Notes: generated by a model not told the origin, from the sequence alone. DNA of 64,000 bases from Cyanobacteria bacterium FACHB-471 (GCA_014695345.1 JACJOC010000095.1:62001-126000); one strand, 5' to 3'; positions 1-9,274 are shown, counted from the stretch's first letter. Program-made: numbers and translations.

Positions 1-542
1 CCAGACTTGAAGACTTGGGTTGCGGGAAGATTTAACTCGATCGCTCCTGTATCGGGATTTTCTGTCGCGATCAACTGTGTTCCTTGCAGAACTTTAATAG
101 CGGCTGCGCTGCCGACATTCAACCCTGCTACTTTGACATCATTAGGCAAGTAGATTCCTTTGCAAGCCCAATCATCATCGGTTTCTGCTCCTGCGGGCAG
201 GAGGTACATGATCTGATCAAAGGTGGAAGTCGATGTTTTAGACTTGTCACCATAGACGGCGATCGCTTGAGCCGTATCATTGCGGCAAATCGTGTCTTCG
301 CCCGTTTCCATGATGTATTTCTGGTATTGTAAATCCGCAATTTGCTGTTGCACTTGCTCCATCGTCATTCCTTCAGGGGGAGTGTTGGTATCTTGTGCTT
401 GAGTCAAGTTGACTAACGTCTCAGTAATTTGGGTGTAGTCAGGATTTTGATCTAAAGGAGGTGGATCGGCGAGAGCGGGTTGAGCAACGGCGATGTTGAG
501 GAAAAGCATCAATCCAATCAGCAGCAATTTGAACAGTTTCAT
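1..542 (-). CDS. Secreted protein of unknown function (3' end outside window)
   Basis: The reading frame opens at an ATG at 540-542 and runs leftward without a stop to the window edge, so about 180 residues are visible and the C-terminus is missing. Residues 1-25 form a signal peptide (KLFKLL, a hydrophobic core, then ALA before Asp26), so the protein is probably exported. Two cysteines near residues 86 and 127 could form a disulfide bond. I recognise no family. It lies 24 bp after the second CadD-like gene on the same strand and is probably the last visible gene of that operon. That the product is real and exported is well supported; its function is unknown. Confidence 0.75.
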   Translation of the reverse strand, partial: MKLFKLLLIGLMLFLNIAVAQPALADPPPLDQNPDYTQITETLVNLTQAQDTNTPPEGMTMEQVQQQIADLQYQKYIMETGEDTICRNDTAQAIAVYGDKSKTSTSTFDQIMYLLPAGAETDDDWACKGIYLPNDVKVAGLNVGSAAAIKVLQGTQLIATENPDTGAIELNLPATQVFKS

Positions 543-566
543 GGTCAATCTCCTTCGAGTTTAGAA

Positions 567-1229
567 CTAAAACAATGGGGCAGATGTGAACAGTTGATAA
601 GTTTTGCTTTCAAGTAAAATGAACATCCCTAAACCAATCAACACAAACGGGACGATCGCATGGCCATAACGGGTTAGAAGATGAGCGATCGCCGGAAATC
701 GGGCTAAGCGATAAGCAACATAACACCACACTCCAATCAGCACGAAAAAAACGGTAAGAATTAGCAGCAACATGGGCAAATCACAACTGGCAAATAAGGG
801 AACATAGATGCCGATGTTGTCTCCTCCATTGGCGAGGGTGACGGCTGCCACACTGTAGGTTTGCGGGGTGAGTAGCGCTGCCAGTTTAGATGAGGGCGAT
901 CGCTCTGAGGTCGAGCCTGACTGATGCGATAAGGTCTGAACATCGGTATCTGGTTTATCGCGATTGAGAAGCTGACTCACTCCAATGATGATTGGCAGAA
1001 TTCCCAGTAGCCCGATCCATGCTTTTGGAATCAATAATCCACCTATAAAGCCAGGAAGGCTCGCCAAAATCAATACTAAAAACCCTAGATATTGACCTGC
1101 AACAATGTGATAAGGGCGGAGGATTGCATTGACCTGGGCAAAGAAGAGCATCAAGATGATGATGTCGTCAATGTTAGTGGCAGCAAAGACAGCGATGCCT
1201 GTCGTGATGGCTTGTACGATCCAGCCCAT
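567..1229 (-). CDS. CadD-family cadmium resistance/cation transporter (copy 2)
   Basis: This 220-residue integral membrane protein has about six hydrophobic segments. The family signatures are visible: a TNIDD motif at the end of the first segment and ANGGDNIGIYVP after a variable cytoplasmic loop (about residues 90-120). CadD proteins are linked to cadmium resistance in staphylococci; in cyanobacteria the substrate is not known to me. It follows a clear paralogue by 29 bp on the same strand, so the two may form a heteromeric or redundant pair. The loop between the halves differs most between the copies. Family assignment is firm; the substrate is inferred. Confidence 0.85.
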   Translation of the reverse strand: MGWIVQAITTGIAVFAATNIDDIIILMLFFAQVNAILRPYHIVAGQYLGFLVLILASLPGFIGGLLIPKAWIGLLGILPIIIGVSQLLNRDKPDTDVQTLSHQSGSTSERSPSSKLAALLTPQTYSVAAVTLANGGDNIGIYVPLFASCDLPMLLLILTVFFVLIGVWCYVAYRLARFPAIAHLLTRYGHAIVPFVLIGLGMFILLESKTYQLFTSAPLF

Positions 1230-1258
1230 GATGTATTTAGGTATTCATAGTGACTCCT

Positions 1259-1984
1259 TTAATTTTGCTTGAGATTGGTCACCACAACGTTGGGACGTGC
1301 TGCACTGCGAAACAGGTGTAGCCCAAACAGACCACTAATTACTAGCGTCAGCACTGCTAGACCACGATTTTCTAGAGTGTGGCTATCAATCAAAATCAAA
1401 ATTCCTAAGCCAATCAGTACAAACGGAACGAGTTGATTGCCGTAGTCCGTGAGCGATTTGGCGATCGCAGGCACTTGCATTAGGCGATAGGCAGCAAAAC
1501 ACCAAACTCCTACCAGCACAAAGAAAACCGCCAAAATGACTGACAAAGTGAGTCCATTGGTGCTAGCAAATAGGGGGACATAGATGCCGATATTGTCACC
1601 TCCATTCGCAAATGTCACGGCCGCCACGCCATAGGCTTGAGGTGAGAGCAAGCTAGAGTACCAGGAACGCTCAGGCGGCTGTGGCGCTTCGGCTTCTTCA
1701 TCCTCATCCTGAACGGGATTGATTAAACGGCTCAACCCAATCACAATCGGGACAATTCCTAACATGCCAATCCAGGGGCGAGGCAGCACCATACTGCTAA
1801 AGAAGCCGGGGAGACTGATTGCAACCAGTGCCGCAAATCCTAAATATTGCCCTGCAACAATGTGTCGTCGTCGAAACACTGAATTAACTTGAGAAAAGAA
1901 CAGAAGCAGGATCAAAATGTCATCCAGGTTAGTGGCAGTAAATGCTGTAAATCCAGTTGAAATGGCTTTCAGTAACTCATTCAC
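1259..1984 (-). CDS. CadD-family cadmium resistance/cation transporter (copy 1)
   Basis: This 241-residue membrane protein is paralogous to the next gene. Both carry the TNxDDI motif, the HIVAGQYLGF segment and the NGGDNIGIYVPLFAS signature. The central loop (about residues 92-106) is rich in Glu and Asp (DEDEEAEAP), which could bind cations on the cytoplasmic side. A C-terminal extension relative to its partner adds a seventh hydrophobic stretch. It starts 12 bp after the APC transporter gene, so the genes are almost certainly co-transcribed. The family call rests on motifs; the metal or other substrate cannot be read from the sequence. Confidence 0.87.
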   Translation of the reverse strand: MNELLKAISTGFTAFTATNLDDILILLLFFSQVNSVFRRRHIVAGQYLGFAALVAISLPGFFSSMVLPRPWIGMLGIVPIVIGLSRLINPVQDEDEEAEAPQPPERSWYSSLLSPQAYGVAAVTFANGGDNIGIYVPLFASTNGLTLSVILAVFFVLVGVWCFAAYRLMQVPAIAKSLTDYGNQLVPFVLIGLGILILIDSHTLENRGLAVLTLVISGLFGLHLFRSAARPNVVVTNLKQN

Positions 1985-1996
1985 AGATGATAGTCC

Positions 1997-3520
1997 TCAA
2001 TGATCGGGAGGTAAGGGAAACGGGGAAGAGGGTAGCGGACCAGTTCCTGAAGATGGCACCACGACTGGTTCGAAGGCAGTAAATCGTTCATGAATTTCAT
2101 TGATACTGCGCTCCATAATCAAAACTGTGCGAGGAGAGCGAAGGCGCTGAACAACGAACGAACCGCAGGTGATAGCGAGGTAGAGCAAAAATAAGTAGGG
2201 AAACAGGTTGTAGGGGGCTTCAGGAACAGGGAACAGATTGCTTCCCGGAATTCCTACACTGCCCAACACAGGTAAACTCATGAAGCCAACGCCCACCACC
2301 GAAAACACCACATCGCGTGAACGAAGTTTGTTGATCTGCGTCAAATAGACGGGAGCGGCAACAGAAATCAAAATATAAACCGTTAAGAAGCCATAGCTGG
2401 CGATCGCCCCCAGATATCCCATCATTGCGAATAAGGGAATGTGAAAGAGTGACAGCCCCGCAGGCACCAAAAACATCAGCAGCGAACACAGTGAGATTGC
2501 CACATGGGGAGTGCGATTGAAACTATGTGCCTCACCCAACATTGAGGGAAACAGCCCATGACGCGCCATCGTGAAAAACACTCGTGCCGCTGGATTGATG
2601 CTGCCTAACACACAGGCAAAAAAGCTAAACAGGGCACTAAATGCCACTAGATCTCCCAAAAACCCTACACCCACTTGATGGGCAAGAAAACCGAGAGGTT
2701 CTTCTGTGGTAGTGATTGACGTGCCTGTGCTGCTAAATCCTAAGATTTCAATGTAGGCAGTCACAATAAAGAATAGCCCTGCCATAATTGCGCTGCCTAT
2801 CACAGCTCTGGGAATGCTCCGCAGCGGATTTTTTGCTTCATCACCCAGGGAAGTGGCGCTTTCAAATCCAGAAAAGGCAAACAGGACTAGCACTAACCCC
2901 ATCGTCACTCCGCCCGGTGTCGCATCGTGCAAGGTTAACTGCGACCAATCTAGGGCAAAACCCGTGTGTGTCCAAATAATCAACGCCAAAACCAAAATCA
3001 AAACGATAGACGCGCCTTCCATCCACAGCATCGCCATTGCTGAAAGCTGGATGTCCTTGTAAGCGGCATACCAGGCGATCGCTGCTCCCAAAGTTAGCCA
3101 GGTGATTGCAGAAAAATGAATTCCTAAATGCCCCAGCAACATGTCGCTAAAGTTAGCAAAGCCGCACAGCACCGACATTCCAGTAAACAAGTAAGCCAAT
3201 ACCAGACTCCAGCCACATACCACGCCTGCGGTCGGACCCAGCCCCTTGGCAATGTAGGAATAGAGCGAACCCGGTGATGCAGAACGGCTGGCAAACTGGT
3301 TGATATTGATGCTGACAAACAGTAATCCGACCATGCCAATGAGGAGGCTAAGCCAGGTTCCGCTTCCTGCCAAGGCAACAATCAACCCAAGGTTGGATGC
3401 CGGAATCGTAGTTGGAGCAATTACAGCAAAGGATTGTGCCAGCACCTCTCCAAATGGCAGACAGTCAGGCTTTAAGCCATGTGTGCTGCGAGTAGGTTTT
3501 GAGTTTGATTGATGTACCAT
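1997..3520 (-). CDS. APC-superfamily amino acid/amine permease
   Basis: This protein of about 507 residues has the 12-segment pattern of the amino acid-polyamine-organocation superfamily. The first segment carries GxG-type substrate-binding glycines (VALAGSGTW). The conserved FSGFESATSLGDEAKNP stretch after segment 6 is typical of family members that import amino acids or amines. I chose the ATG at 3520 (MVHQSN); a TTG at 3553 would add 11 residues. It is the first gene of the leftward operon with the two CadD-like genes and the secreted protein. The substrate is unknown. Confidence 0.85.
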   Translation of the reverse strand: MVHQSNSKPTRSTHGLKPDCLPFGEVLAQSFAVIAPTTIPASNLGLIVALAGSGTWLSLLIGMVGLLFVSININQFASRSASPGSLYSYIAKGLGPTAGVVCGWSLVLAYLFTGMSVLCGFANFSDMLLGHLGIHFSAITWLTLGAAIAWYAAYKDIQLSAMAMLWMEGASIVLILVLALIIWTHTGFALDWSQLTLHDATPGGVTMGLVLVLFAFSGFESATSLGDEAKNPLRSIPRAVIGSAIMAGLFFIVTAYIEILGFSSTGTSITTTEEPLGFLAHQVGVGFLGDLVAFSALFSFFACVLGSINPAARVFFTMARHGLFPSMLGEAHSFNRTPHVAISLCSLLMFLVPAGLSLFHIPLFAMMGYLGAIASYGFLTVYILISVAAPVYLTQINKLRSRDVVFSVVGVGFMSLPVLGSVGIPGSNLFPVPEAPYNLFPYLFLLYLAITCGSFVVQRLRSPRTVLIMERSINEIHERFTAFEPVVVPSSGTGPLPSSPFPLPPDH

Positions 3521-4092
3521 CAGGCAAGTTCCAGTAGTTTGATGTAAAAACAAAGCGCGATCGCTTCTGCATAAACTGATTGGTTTGCCTCAGCAAGGAT
3601 CCGTTGCGAAGAGCATGAGTTCCAATGTAGAGATAAGCAGGAATAGGATCAAATACTCTTTCTTTTTGAATTGATAAAAGTAATTTATGAACGTTTAAAG
3701 CTCTTGCCTGGAGCAGGTTTGACAATAGCTCAAACAGCGTGAAGTTAATTTTCCATAGCAGTGTTCAATTCTCCGATTTTTACATAGGGAAATAGGTTTA
3801 TCTTTCTTTTTTAGTGAAAAAGTGAAAAGCATAGTTCGCTATTTCTATTGAGAAATAGTGGCGATCGTCTTCTTTTTTGCACTACAAATTCAGATCAAAG
3901 GTAGCTTGGAAACATTTTTCAAACATTAAAATAATTCAGAATTTTGCTGTTGGTATTAAGGCATCCATTTTTTGAGAAAGCTTTGAAGCTACTAGGATTG
4001 CGTTGTAGGAAAGGTTATGGCATTATTTAAAGTACTAAATTTCGATTGATTTACCGGATTTAATGCTTAGAAAGTAAGGCACGTACAGATTG
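3521..4092. promoter_or_regulatory. Divergent intergenic region between APC operon and lysR gene
   Basis: This AT-rich 572-bp gap separates two divergent genes and should hold both promoters. A perfect inverted repeat (arms CTATTTCT / AGAAATAG, 3839-3846 and 3851-3858, 4-base spacer) lies near its middle and could be an operator for the neighbouring LysR protein. No convincing gene was found in it. Confidence 0.4.
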
Positions 4093-5112
4093 ATGACGTT
4101 TGAGCAATTGCGAATTTTTCTGGCTGTCGCAGAACATTTACACTTTACTCGTGCTGCGGAAGAACTCTACATTACTCAGCCTGCCGTCAGTGCCGCTATC
4201 AGTACTTTGGAAAAAGAGTATGGAATACGCCTGTTTCACCGCGTTGGGCGACACATCGAAATTACCGAAGCCGGAAAACTGCTAGAAGCAGAAGCGCAAA
4301 AGATTCTCGACCAGGTAGTTTTAACTGAACGTGGATTGCGAGAACTCAACAGCTTGCAGCGAGGGGAGTTGCGGCTGGGATCAAGTCTCACCGTAGGGAA
4401 CTACTGGTTACCAAAACGAATTACTCAATTCAAGCAAGAATATCCAGGGATTGTGGTCAATTGCACCCTGGCCAACGCCGAGGAAATTTGTGAAGGAACC
4501 GCATCAGGACTGTTTGATTTGGGGCTAGTGAATGGAGAGGTCAAACCCACGTTGCGGAATTTGCTGGAGCAGGAGGAAGTCGGGATCGATCGCCTCCAAA
4601 TTGTGGTCGGAAAAACTCATCCCTGGTACAGCCGCAGCAAAATTGAGGTAGAGGAATTACTCACCACGCAGTGGGTGATGCGAGAGCCGGGTTCTGGTGT
4701 TCAGCAAGTGTTTGAGCAAACCCTGGAGCGATTGGGTATTAAGCCGTTCCAACTCAATGTAGTATTAGTTTTAACCAGCAGTGAAATGGTGAGATCTGTT
4801 GTTGAGGGGGGAATTGGTGCCGCCGCAATTTCAGCCCTAATGGTGCAGAAAGAATTGCAGTTAGGAACGCTACGGGCGATCGCCGTAACTCAACAGAAGG
4901 GAAGCCTGACCACTTTGGACATCGTTCAGCCCGTGTGGAAGCTCAAACATCGGGAACGCTTTCAAAGCCGAGCGGCAGTTGCTTTCGAGCAAATGTTAAT
5001 GAACCAAACTGCTCAAGAGGACGCAGCAGGGGATGACTCAGCGGTAGAAGGCTCGGCAGTAGGTGATCCAACACTAGATGGTCCAGCCGTCGGCAATCCG
5101 GCACTTTGTTGA
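4093..5112 (+). CDS. LysR-family transcriptional regulator
   Basis: This 339-residue regulator has the LysR winged helix-turn-helix at residues 1-60 (MTFEQLRIFLAVAEHLHFTR, then TQPAVSAAI) and an effector-binding domain of two lobes from about residue 90 to 300. A TTG at 4090 is in frame but the ATG at 4093 matches the usual LysR N-terminus. The last 35 or so residues are an acidic low-complexity tail (repeats like SAVGDPTLDGPAVGNP) and overlap the end of the convergent SPFH gene by 100 bp. It resembles regulators of carbon or sulfur assimilation. Its position beside sulfur-type genes makes control of that island plausible but unproven. Confidence 0.9.
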   Translation: MTFEQLRIFLAVAEHLHFTRAAEELYITQPAVSAAISTLEKEYGIRLFHRVGRHIEITEAGKLLEAEAQKILDQVVLTERGLRELNSLQRGELRLGSSLTVGNYWLPKRITQFKQEYPGIVVNCTLANAEEICEGTASGLFDLGLVNGEVKPTLRNLLEQEEVGIDRLQIVVGKTHPWYSRSKIEVEELLTTQWVMREPGSGVQQVFEQTLERLGIKPFQLNVVLVLTSSEMVRSVVEGGIGAAAISALMVQKELQLGTLRAIAVTQQKGSLTTLDIVQPVWKLKHRERFQSRAAVAFEQMLMNQTAQEDAAGDDSAVEGSAVGDPTLDGPAVGNPALC

Positions 5113-5948
5113 ATTAATCGATTCAAATCCAAAAGTTTGGGTCCTTCACTGCCAACAATGAGAGGTAAATTGCCATTCCATTTGGCGATCGCCTGTCTTT
5201 GCAGCATCTCTGGCGTTAAATTTTCCCGCAACAAGCGCTGTGCTTCTGCTTCTCCTTTTGCCAAATTAAGCTGTGCTTCTGCTTCCTGTTTGGCTTTCAG
5301 GGCAACAAATTCTGCCCGCTTGGCTTCTTGTTCAGCAATTTGTTTCGCCTCGACCGCATCTCTAAAGCGATTTGAGAAACGCACATGTACCAAAGAAATA
5401 TCATCTACCGCAATGTGATAAGCCGCTAACCGTTCTGTCAGCAAATCATCAACTTCTGCTTTTACCTCATTTCGTCGAGTCACAATTTCCTCAGCAGTAT
5501 ATTTTGCCATCACCGCTTTAAGGACTTCTTCAACCGCAGGATTAATAATCCGTTCGACGATAGCAACTCTGTCTCCAATTTCCTGAAAAATCACGTTTGC
5601 TTCCGTTGGAACAATATGCCAATTCAACGCTACATCGGTATAAACTTCCTGCAAATCCTTAGAAGAGGCTTCGGCTGAAATCTCCTGATTTTGCACGCGA
5701 ACACTCAACTTCTGCACCGTATTCACAATAGGGATAATCGTGTGCAGCCCTTCATCTAACACCTGGGGCTGAACCTGCCCAAACCGCATCAAAACTCCTC
5801 GTTCTCCCGCGTTCACAATCACAAAAAAACTGGAGAGTAGGACTAAAATGATCAATGCAGCAAATACCTTGCTCGCAACGCTAAGATCTCGCTTTGAGGT
5901 GCGATTAAGCTGAGACGTATTCACCTTATTGAGTGTCTTTAAATCCAT
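5013..5948 (-). CDS. Prohibitin-like SPFH-domain membrane protein
   Basis: An N-terminal transmembrane segment (about residues 25-48) is followed by an SPFH/band-7 domain (AGERGVLMRFGQV onward) and a coiled-coil region rich in Ala, Glu and Lys (AKQIAEQEAKRAEFVALKAK). It matches cyanobacterial prohibitin homologues, which form membrane scaffold rings. The start is set at the ATG at 5948 because AGAGG lies five bases upstream; a TTG at 5963 gives five extra residues. The C-terminal Ser/Pro/Ala repeats overlap the lysR tail on the other strand. It follows the 2OG oxygenase gene closely and is probably co-transcribed with it. Confidence 0.88.
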   Translation of the reverse strand: MDLKTLNKVNTSQLNRTSKRDLSVASKVFAALIILVLLSSFFVIVNAGERGVLMRFGQVQPQVLDEGLHTIIPIVNTVQKLSVRVQNQEISAEASSKDLQEVYTDVALNWHIVPTEANVIFQEIGDRVAIVERIINPAVEEVLKAVMAKYTAEEIVTRRNEVKAEVDDLLTERLAAYHIAVDDISLVHVRFSNRFRDAVEAKQIAEQEAKRAEFVALKAKQEAEAQLNLAKGEAEAQRLLRENLTPEMLQRQAIAKWNGNLPLIVGSEGPKLLDLNRLIQQSAGLPTAGPSSVGSPTAEPSTAESSPAASS

Positions 5949-5964
5949 CTTTACCTCTGCCAAT

Positions 5965-6957
5965 CTATAACACTGCTTGACGCAGTATCGGGAACACTTT
6001 GGACACTTTGTTTAACACGTAATCTCCATAGGTTCCACGAAATTCATGAACGCTAGCTTGGTCCCAACGTTCGTGTTTATCGTCATTTTGATGGAGTGAC
6101 AAATGTTGAATCGGTTTAACTTCGACGCTAAAGTTTGGATCAAAAAAGAAAGGAAAGGAGAGGCGATCGCTACCTGATTGATTCAACACTCGATGCGGTG
6201 TAGAGCGATATAGACCACCCGTCATGCGATCGAGCATATCGCCAATATTACAAATAAAGGTGTTGGGGAGAGGGGGAGCATCGATCCACTGAGCGTTGGA
6301 TTTGATTTGCAATCCACCACAGCTATCCTGTTTGAGAATTGTCAGAATGCCGTAATCGGTGTGTTCTCCAACGCCCCAAAGGGATTGCTTGTCAATAGTT
6401 GAGGGGTTGAACGGATAGTTAAAAATGCGAAATAGAATCAGCGGGTCATAAGTGTAGCGATCGCTAAAATAAGTTTCTTCTAACCCCAGACTGAGGGCAA
6501 TTCCTGTCATCAAGATATGTCCCAGTTGGGTCATAGCATTCATATAGCCCAGCACCATCTGACGCAGCAGCGGAATCGTATCCGGGAATAAATTTGCGCC
6601 ATGCATGGGAATGCCTGACCTCACCAATGGATGAGTCTCATCTAGCTCAGCCCCAAAATAAATTCCTTCTTTCTGGTCGGGTTTGCCAGAGGTTAGTTCA
6701 TCTCCAACCGGGAAATAGCCTCGCCACGCTCGACCACCCAACTCCATACGGATTTGCATCTTGGTGTCGAAATCTTGAGCAAAAAATTGGTGACTGAGTT
6801 CTTCTAAGTCGTGTTGCAACTGCTCTTCTACTCCGTGCTCCGTAATGTAGAAGAAGCCCCAGTCTTGGCAGGCTTGCCGGATTTGCTCAGCAACTAAAAT
6901 GCGATCACCAATTCCAGTGATGAGGGGTTGGATATTAACGACTGGAATCGGAGACAC
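5965..6957 (-). CDS. 2-oxoglutarate/Fe(II) oxygenase, isopenicillin N synthase-like
   Basis: This 330-residue enzyme has the N-terminal DIOX_N region (residues 4-110, QDWGFFYITEHGV) and the double-stranded beta-helix core. The iron ligands are visible as His199 and Asp201 (GEHTDYG) and His255 (STPHRV). Arg265 and Ser267 (DRLSFPFF) would bind 2-oxoglutarate. Such enzymes hydroxylate or desaturate small molecules; the substrate cannot be told from sequence. It is divergent from the AhpD-like gene across a 303-bp region with a TACGG/CCGTA inverted motif shared with other promoters of the sulfur island, so I suspect an organosulfur or similar substrate. Confidence 0.88.
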   Translation of the reverse strand: MSPIPVVNIQPLITGIGDRILVAEQIRQACQDWGFFYITEHGVEEQLQHDLEELSHQFFAQDFDTKMQIRMELGGRAWRGYFPVGDELTSGKPDQKEGIYFGAELDETHPLVRSGIPMHGANLFPDTIPLLRQMVLGYMNAMTQLGHILMTGIALSLGLEETYFSDRYTYDPLILFRIFNYPFNPSTIDKQSLWGVGEHTDYGILTILKQDSCGGLQIKSNAQWIDAPPLPNTFICNIGDMLDRMTGGLYRSTPHRVLNQSGSDRLSFPFFFDPNFSVEVKPIQHLSLHQNDDKHERWDQASVHEFRGTYGDYVLNKVSKVFPILRQAVL

Positions 6958-7260
6958 GGACTACCTACCTCTTTAAGTTCTATTAGCCACATTGATGGCA
7001 TTAGGGCAAAACGCGGTACATCAATCAGACTGCCGTAGATTAATTTTACAGCAGCCAGCCTGCTTGCGCTTTCTGAATAGGTATGCGAATATTTCAAAGT
7101 AAATACGGTATCTCGATTGACTTGCCGTACTTTATTAATCGTATTTTGGACATAAGTTTTTCCAGCTCTGGCACTGTTAATGGCTGTTGATAGCCACGAT
7201 TGGGTCAGCGTTGAACGCGGGTAATGAGAAAAATTGTTCTAACAACCTCAAGGAATTCCT
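6958..7260. promoter_or_regulatory. Divergent promoter region with AArTACGG-N16-CCGTAYTT motif
   Basis: This region separates the leftward oxygenase gene from the rightward AhpD-like gene. An imperfect inverted repeat has arms AAATACGG (7101-7108) and CCGTACTT (7125-7132), separated by 16 bases. The sequence TACGGTATCTC here resembles elements before the DszA-like operon (near 9197) and before ssuA (near 18455). A common regulator is inferred. AAGGAAT just before 7261 is the ribosome binding site of the rightward gene. Confidence 0.45.
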
Positions 7261-7875
7261 ATGTCAAATTCCAGCGATGTCAATGTTTTGGAGCTTTCTA
7301 CAGAGCTGAATGATGCATCTGCATCCTGGTTGGCATTGCCCGATGAAGCAAAGCTGCCGGATGAAATCAAAACTCTGTTTCAGCAACAGCGCGATGCCTA
7401 TGGGTTTGTTCATCCCTATTTCTATGGGTATGCGCTTAATCCTGAGCATTTCTTGCGGTGGTGGCACTACTACGATGCAATTCAACACCGTGCTGGAGGG
7501 TTATCCCATCGAGAGCGGGAGTTAATTGCAGTGGTAGTTTCTGCGACCAATCGGTGTGAATCTTGCGTGTTGACTCACCAGGCTCAGTTGCTATCAGTGA
7601 CGGGCGATCGCGCACTCACCAATGCTGTTGCCAGTGACTATCGCACAGCCCACTTAACCGATCGCGAACATGCCATTCTAGACTTTGCTGTAAAACTCAC
7701 TCGGTTGGACAGTGACTTATCACCCAATGACCTGGAACTGTTACGCGATGAAGGATTATCTGATGAGGCAATCCTAGAAGTGGGTGAAGTTGCTGGACAA
7801 TTCAGCCTTTCCAATCGTTTATCTAAAGCATTTGGTTGGAAGGTAAAACCGGGTCAGCTCAAAATTTTAAATTAG
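7261..7875 (+). CDS. AhpD-like/peroxidase-related carboxymuconolactone decarboxylase-family protein
   Basis: This 204-residue protein belongs to the AhpD-like superfamily. The redox-active motif is present: Cys99 and Cys102 with His106 (CESCVLTHQ), preceded by a Glu in the RERELIAVVV helix. Members reduce peroxides or relay electrons through the CxxC pair; this uncharacterised peroxidase-related subgroup is often found with sulfur- or flavin-dependent monooxygenases. It is a single gene between the divergent oxygenase and an aldo/keto reductase. Its role here may be to remove peroxides made by the neighbouring oxygenases, which is an inference. Confidence 0.85.
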   Translation: MSNSSDVNVLELSTELNDASASWLALPDEAKLPDEIKTLFQQQRDAYGFVHPYFYGYALNPEHFLRWWHYYDAIQHRAGGLSHRERELIAVVVSATNRCESCVLTHQAQLLSVTGDRALTNAVASDYRTAHLTDREHAILDFAVKLTRLDSDLSPNDLELLRDEGLSDEAILEVGEVAGQFSLSNRLSKAFGWKVKPGQLKILN

Positions 7876-8122
7876 TTTCCGTTTCCTATTTCTCCTAAGT
7901 TACAGGCGCAGCAGTGCGTCTGTTTTCTATTCTTCACCTTTTCTGTACCGCCTAGTTATAGAAACTCCTGTCCAAGCAAACTCTATTAAATTAGCTCCTG
8001 CTCCTGTGTAACTCCTGCAACTTTCACAACAGCAATCAAAGTACGATTGCTGGAGTTTGAGCGGTAGGGTATTTAAGTAGAGGAAAGTACACTTACAGTT
8101 GTAGAGAGGATTGGGAGAAGCT

Positions 8123-9154
8123 ATGGAATACAGGCAGCTAGGGGATCTCAAAGTATCTGAGATTTGTCTGGGGACGATGACCTACGGACAGCAGAACACT
8201 GTTGAACAGGCTCATCAACAGTTGGATTATGCGATCGCCCAGGGTGTCAACTTTATTGACACAGCGGAGATGTATCCCATACCACCCCGAGCTGAAACCT
8301 ATGGCGCAACTGAAACTTACATCGGTGAATGGTTAAAGAAACAGAGACGCGATCGCCTGATTATTGCCACTAAAATTGCGGGTCCAGGTCGAGGCATGAA
8401 ATGGATCCGCAACGGGGCAAAGGCGATCGATCGGGAGAACCTCAAACAAGCGGTTGATGAAAGTTTGAAACGGTTGCAGACTGACTACATTGACTTGTAT
8501 CAGATTCACTGGCCCGATCGCTATGTTCCACTGTTTGGGCAATCTGTGTACGATCCTACTCAGGAAAGGGAAACGGTAGCCATTGCCGAGCAGCTATCTG
8601 TATTTGCAGATTTGATTCAAGCAGGCAAGATTCGCCATGTCGGTTTGAGTAATGAAACGCCCTGGGGAGTTTCTCAGTTCAGTCATGCTGCAAAGCAATT
8701 AGGATTGCCCAAAGTGGTGTCAATTCAAAACGCTTACAATTTGCTCAATCGTGTGTTTGATTGGGCGTTAGCAGAAGCCTGTCACTATGAAAATGTAGGA
8801 CTGTTGGCTTACAGTCCGCTGGCGTTTGGGATGCTGTCTGGGAAGTACCTTTCTAAACAACCTGAGAAAGCCAGAATTACACAATTCAAAGGGTTTGGAC
8901 AACGTTATCTCAAAACGAATGTAAAGGAAGCTGTGGTTGCCTACGTTGACATTGCTCAGCGCTATAATCTTACTCCGGCTCAACTGGCGATCGCCTTCGT
9001 GCAAAGCCGTTGGTTTGTCACCAGTACCGTCATTGGCGCAACCACCTTAGAACAGTTGCAGGAAAATTTAGACAGCCTGGAAGTGATTCTGAGTGATGAG
9101 ATATTAGTAGAAATTGAAGCAGTACATCACCGCTATCCCAATCCAGCACCGTAA
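8123..9154 (+). CDS. Aldo/keto reductase, Tas-like
   Basis: This is a 343-residue NADPH-dependent TIM-barrel reductase. The catalytic tetrad region is visible: FIDTAEMYP (Asp and Tyr), TKIAGP (Lys) and QIHWPDRY (His). It has the full length and the long AETYGATETYIGEWL loop of the Tas/YajO-like branch. I chose the ATG at 8123 preceded by GGGAG; a TTG at 8111 would read through that ribosome binding site. The physiological carbonyl substrate is unknown. It could reduce aldehydes released by the nearby monooxygenases. Confidence 0.9.
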   Translation: MEYRQLGDLKVSEICLGTMTYGQQNTVEQAHQQLDYAIAQGVNFIDTAEMYPIPPRAETYGATETYIGEWLKKQRRDRLIIATKIAGPGRGMKWIRNGAKAIDRENLKQAVDESLKRLQTDYIDLYQIHWPDRYVPLFGQSVYDPTQERETVAIAEQLSVFADLIQAGKIRHVGLSNETPWGVSQFSHAAKQLGLPKVVSIQNAYNLLNRVFDWALAEACHYENVGLLAYSPLAFGMLSGKYLSKQPEKARITQFKGFGQRYLKTNVKEAVVAYVDIAQRYNLTPAQLAIAFVQSRWFVTSTVIGATTLEQLQENLDSLEVILSDEILVEIEAVHHRYPNPAP

Positions 9155-9196
9155 GGCTTGATTTTTGACGGTGCTTGTGAAATCATGATGAATTAA

Positions 9197-9222
9197 TACG
9201 GTAAATCTATCAATTTACTGTA
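9197..9222. promoter_or_regulatory. Imperfect palindrome before the DszA-like operon
   Basis: TACGGTAAAT (9197-9206) and ATTTACTGTA (9213-9222) form an inverted repeat matching at 9 of 10 positions around a six-base spacer. It lies just upstream of the flavoprotein gene that starts the operon. The half-site TTACYGTA recurs upstream of ssuA. A regulator operator is inferred from position and symmetry. Confidence 0.5.
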
Positions 9223-9274
9223 GATTGTCGTGGAGCTACAGATTCAGTCCATTGCACGGAATAACATTGGAAGC

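Noticed and set aside
3465-3725. 86-codon minus-strand frame upstream of the APC gene
   Set aside because: It overlaps the APC start in another frame and has no homologue or ribosome binding site that I can support.
9197-9222. SAM or other known riboswitch upstream of the MetQ/MetNI operon
   Set aside because: Only a short palindrome is present; no riboswitch-sized conserved structure could be recognised.
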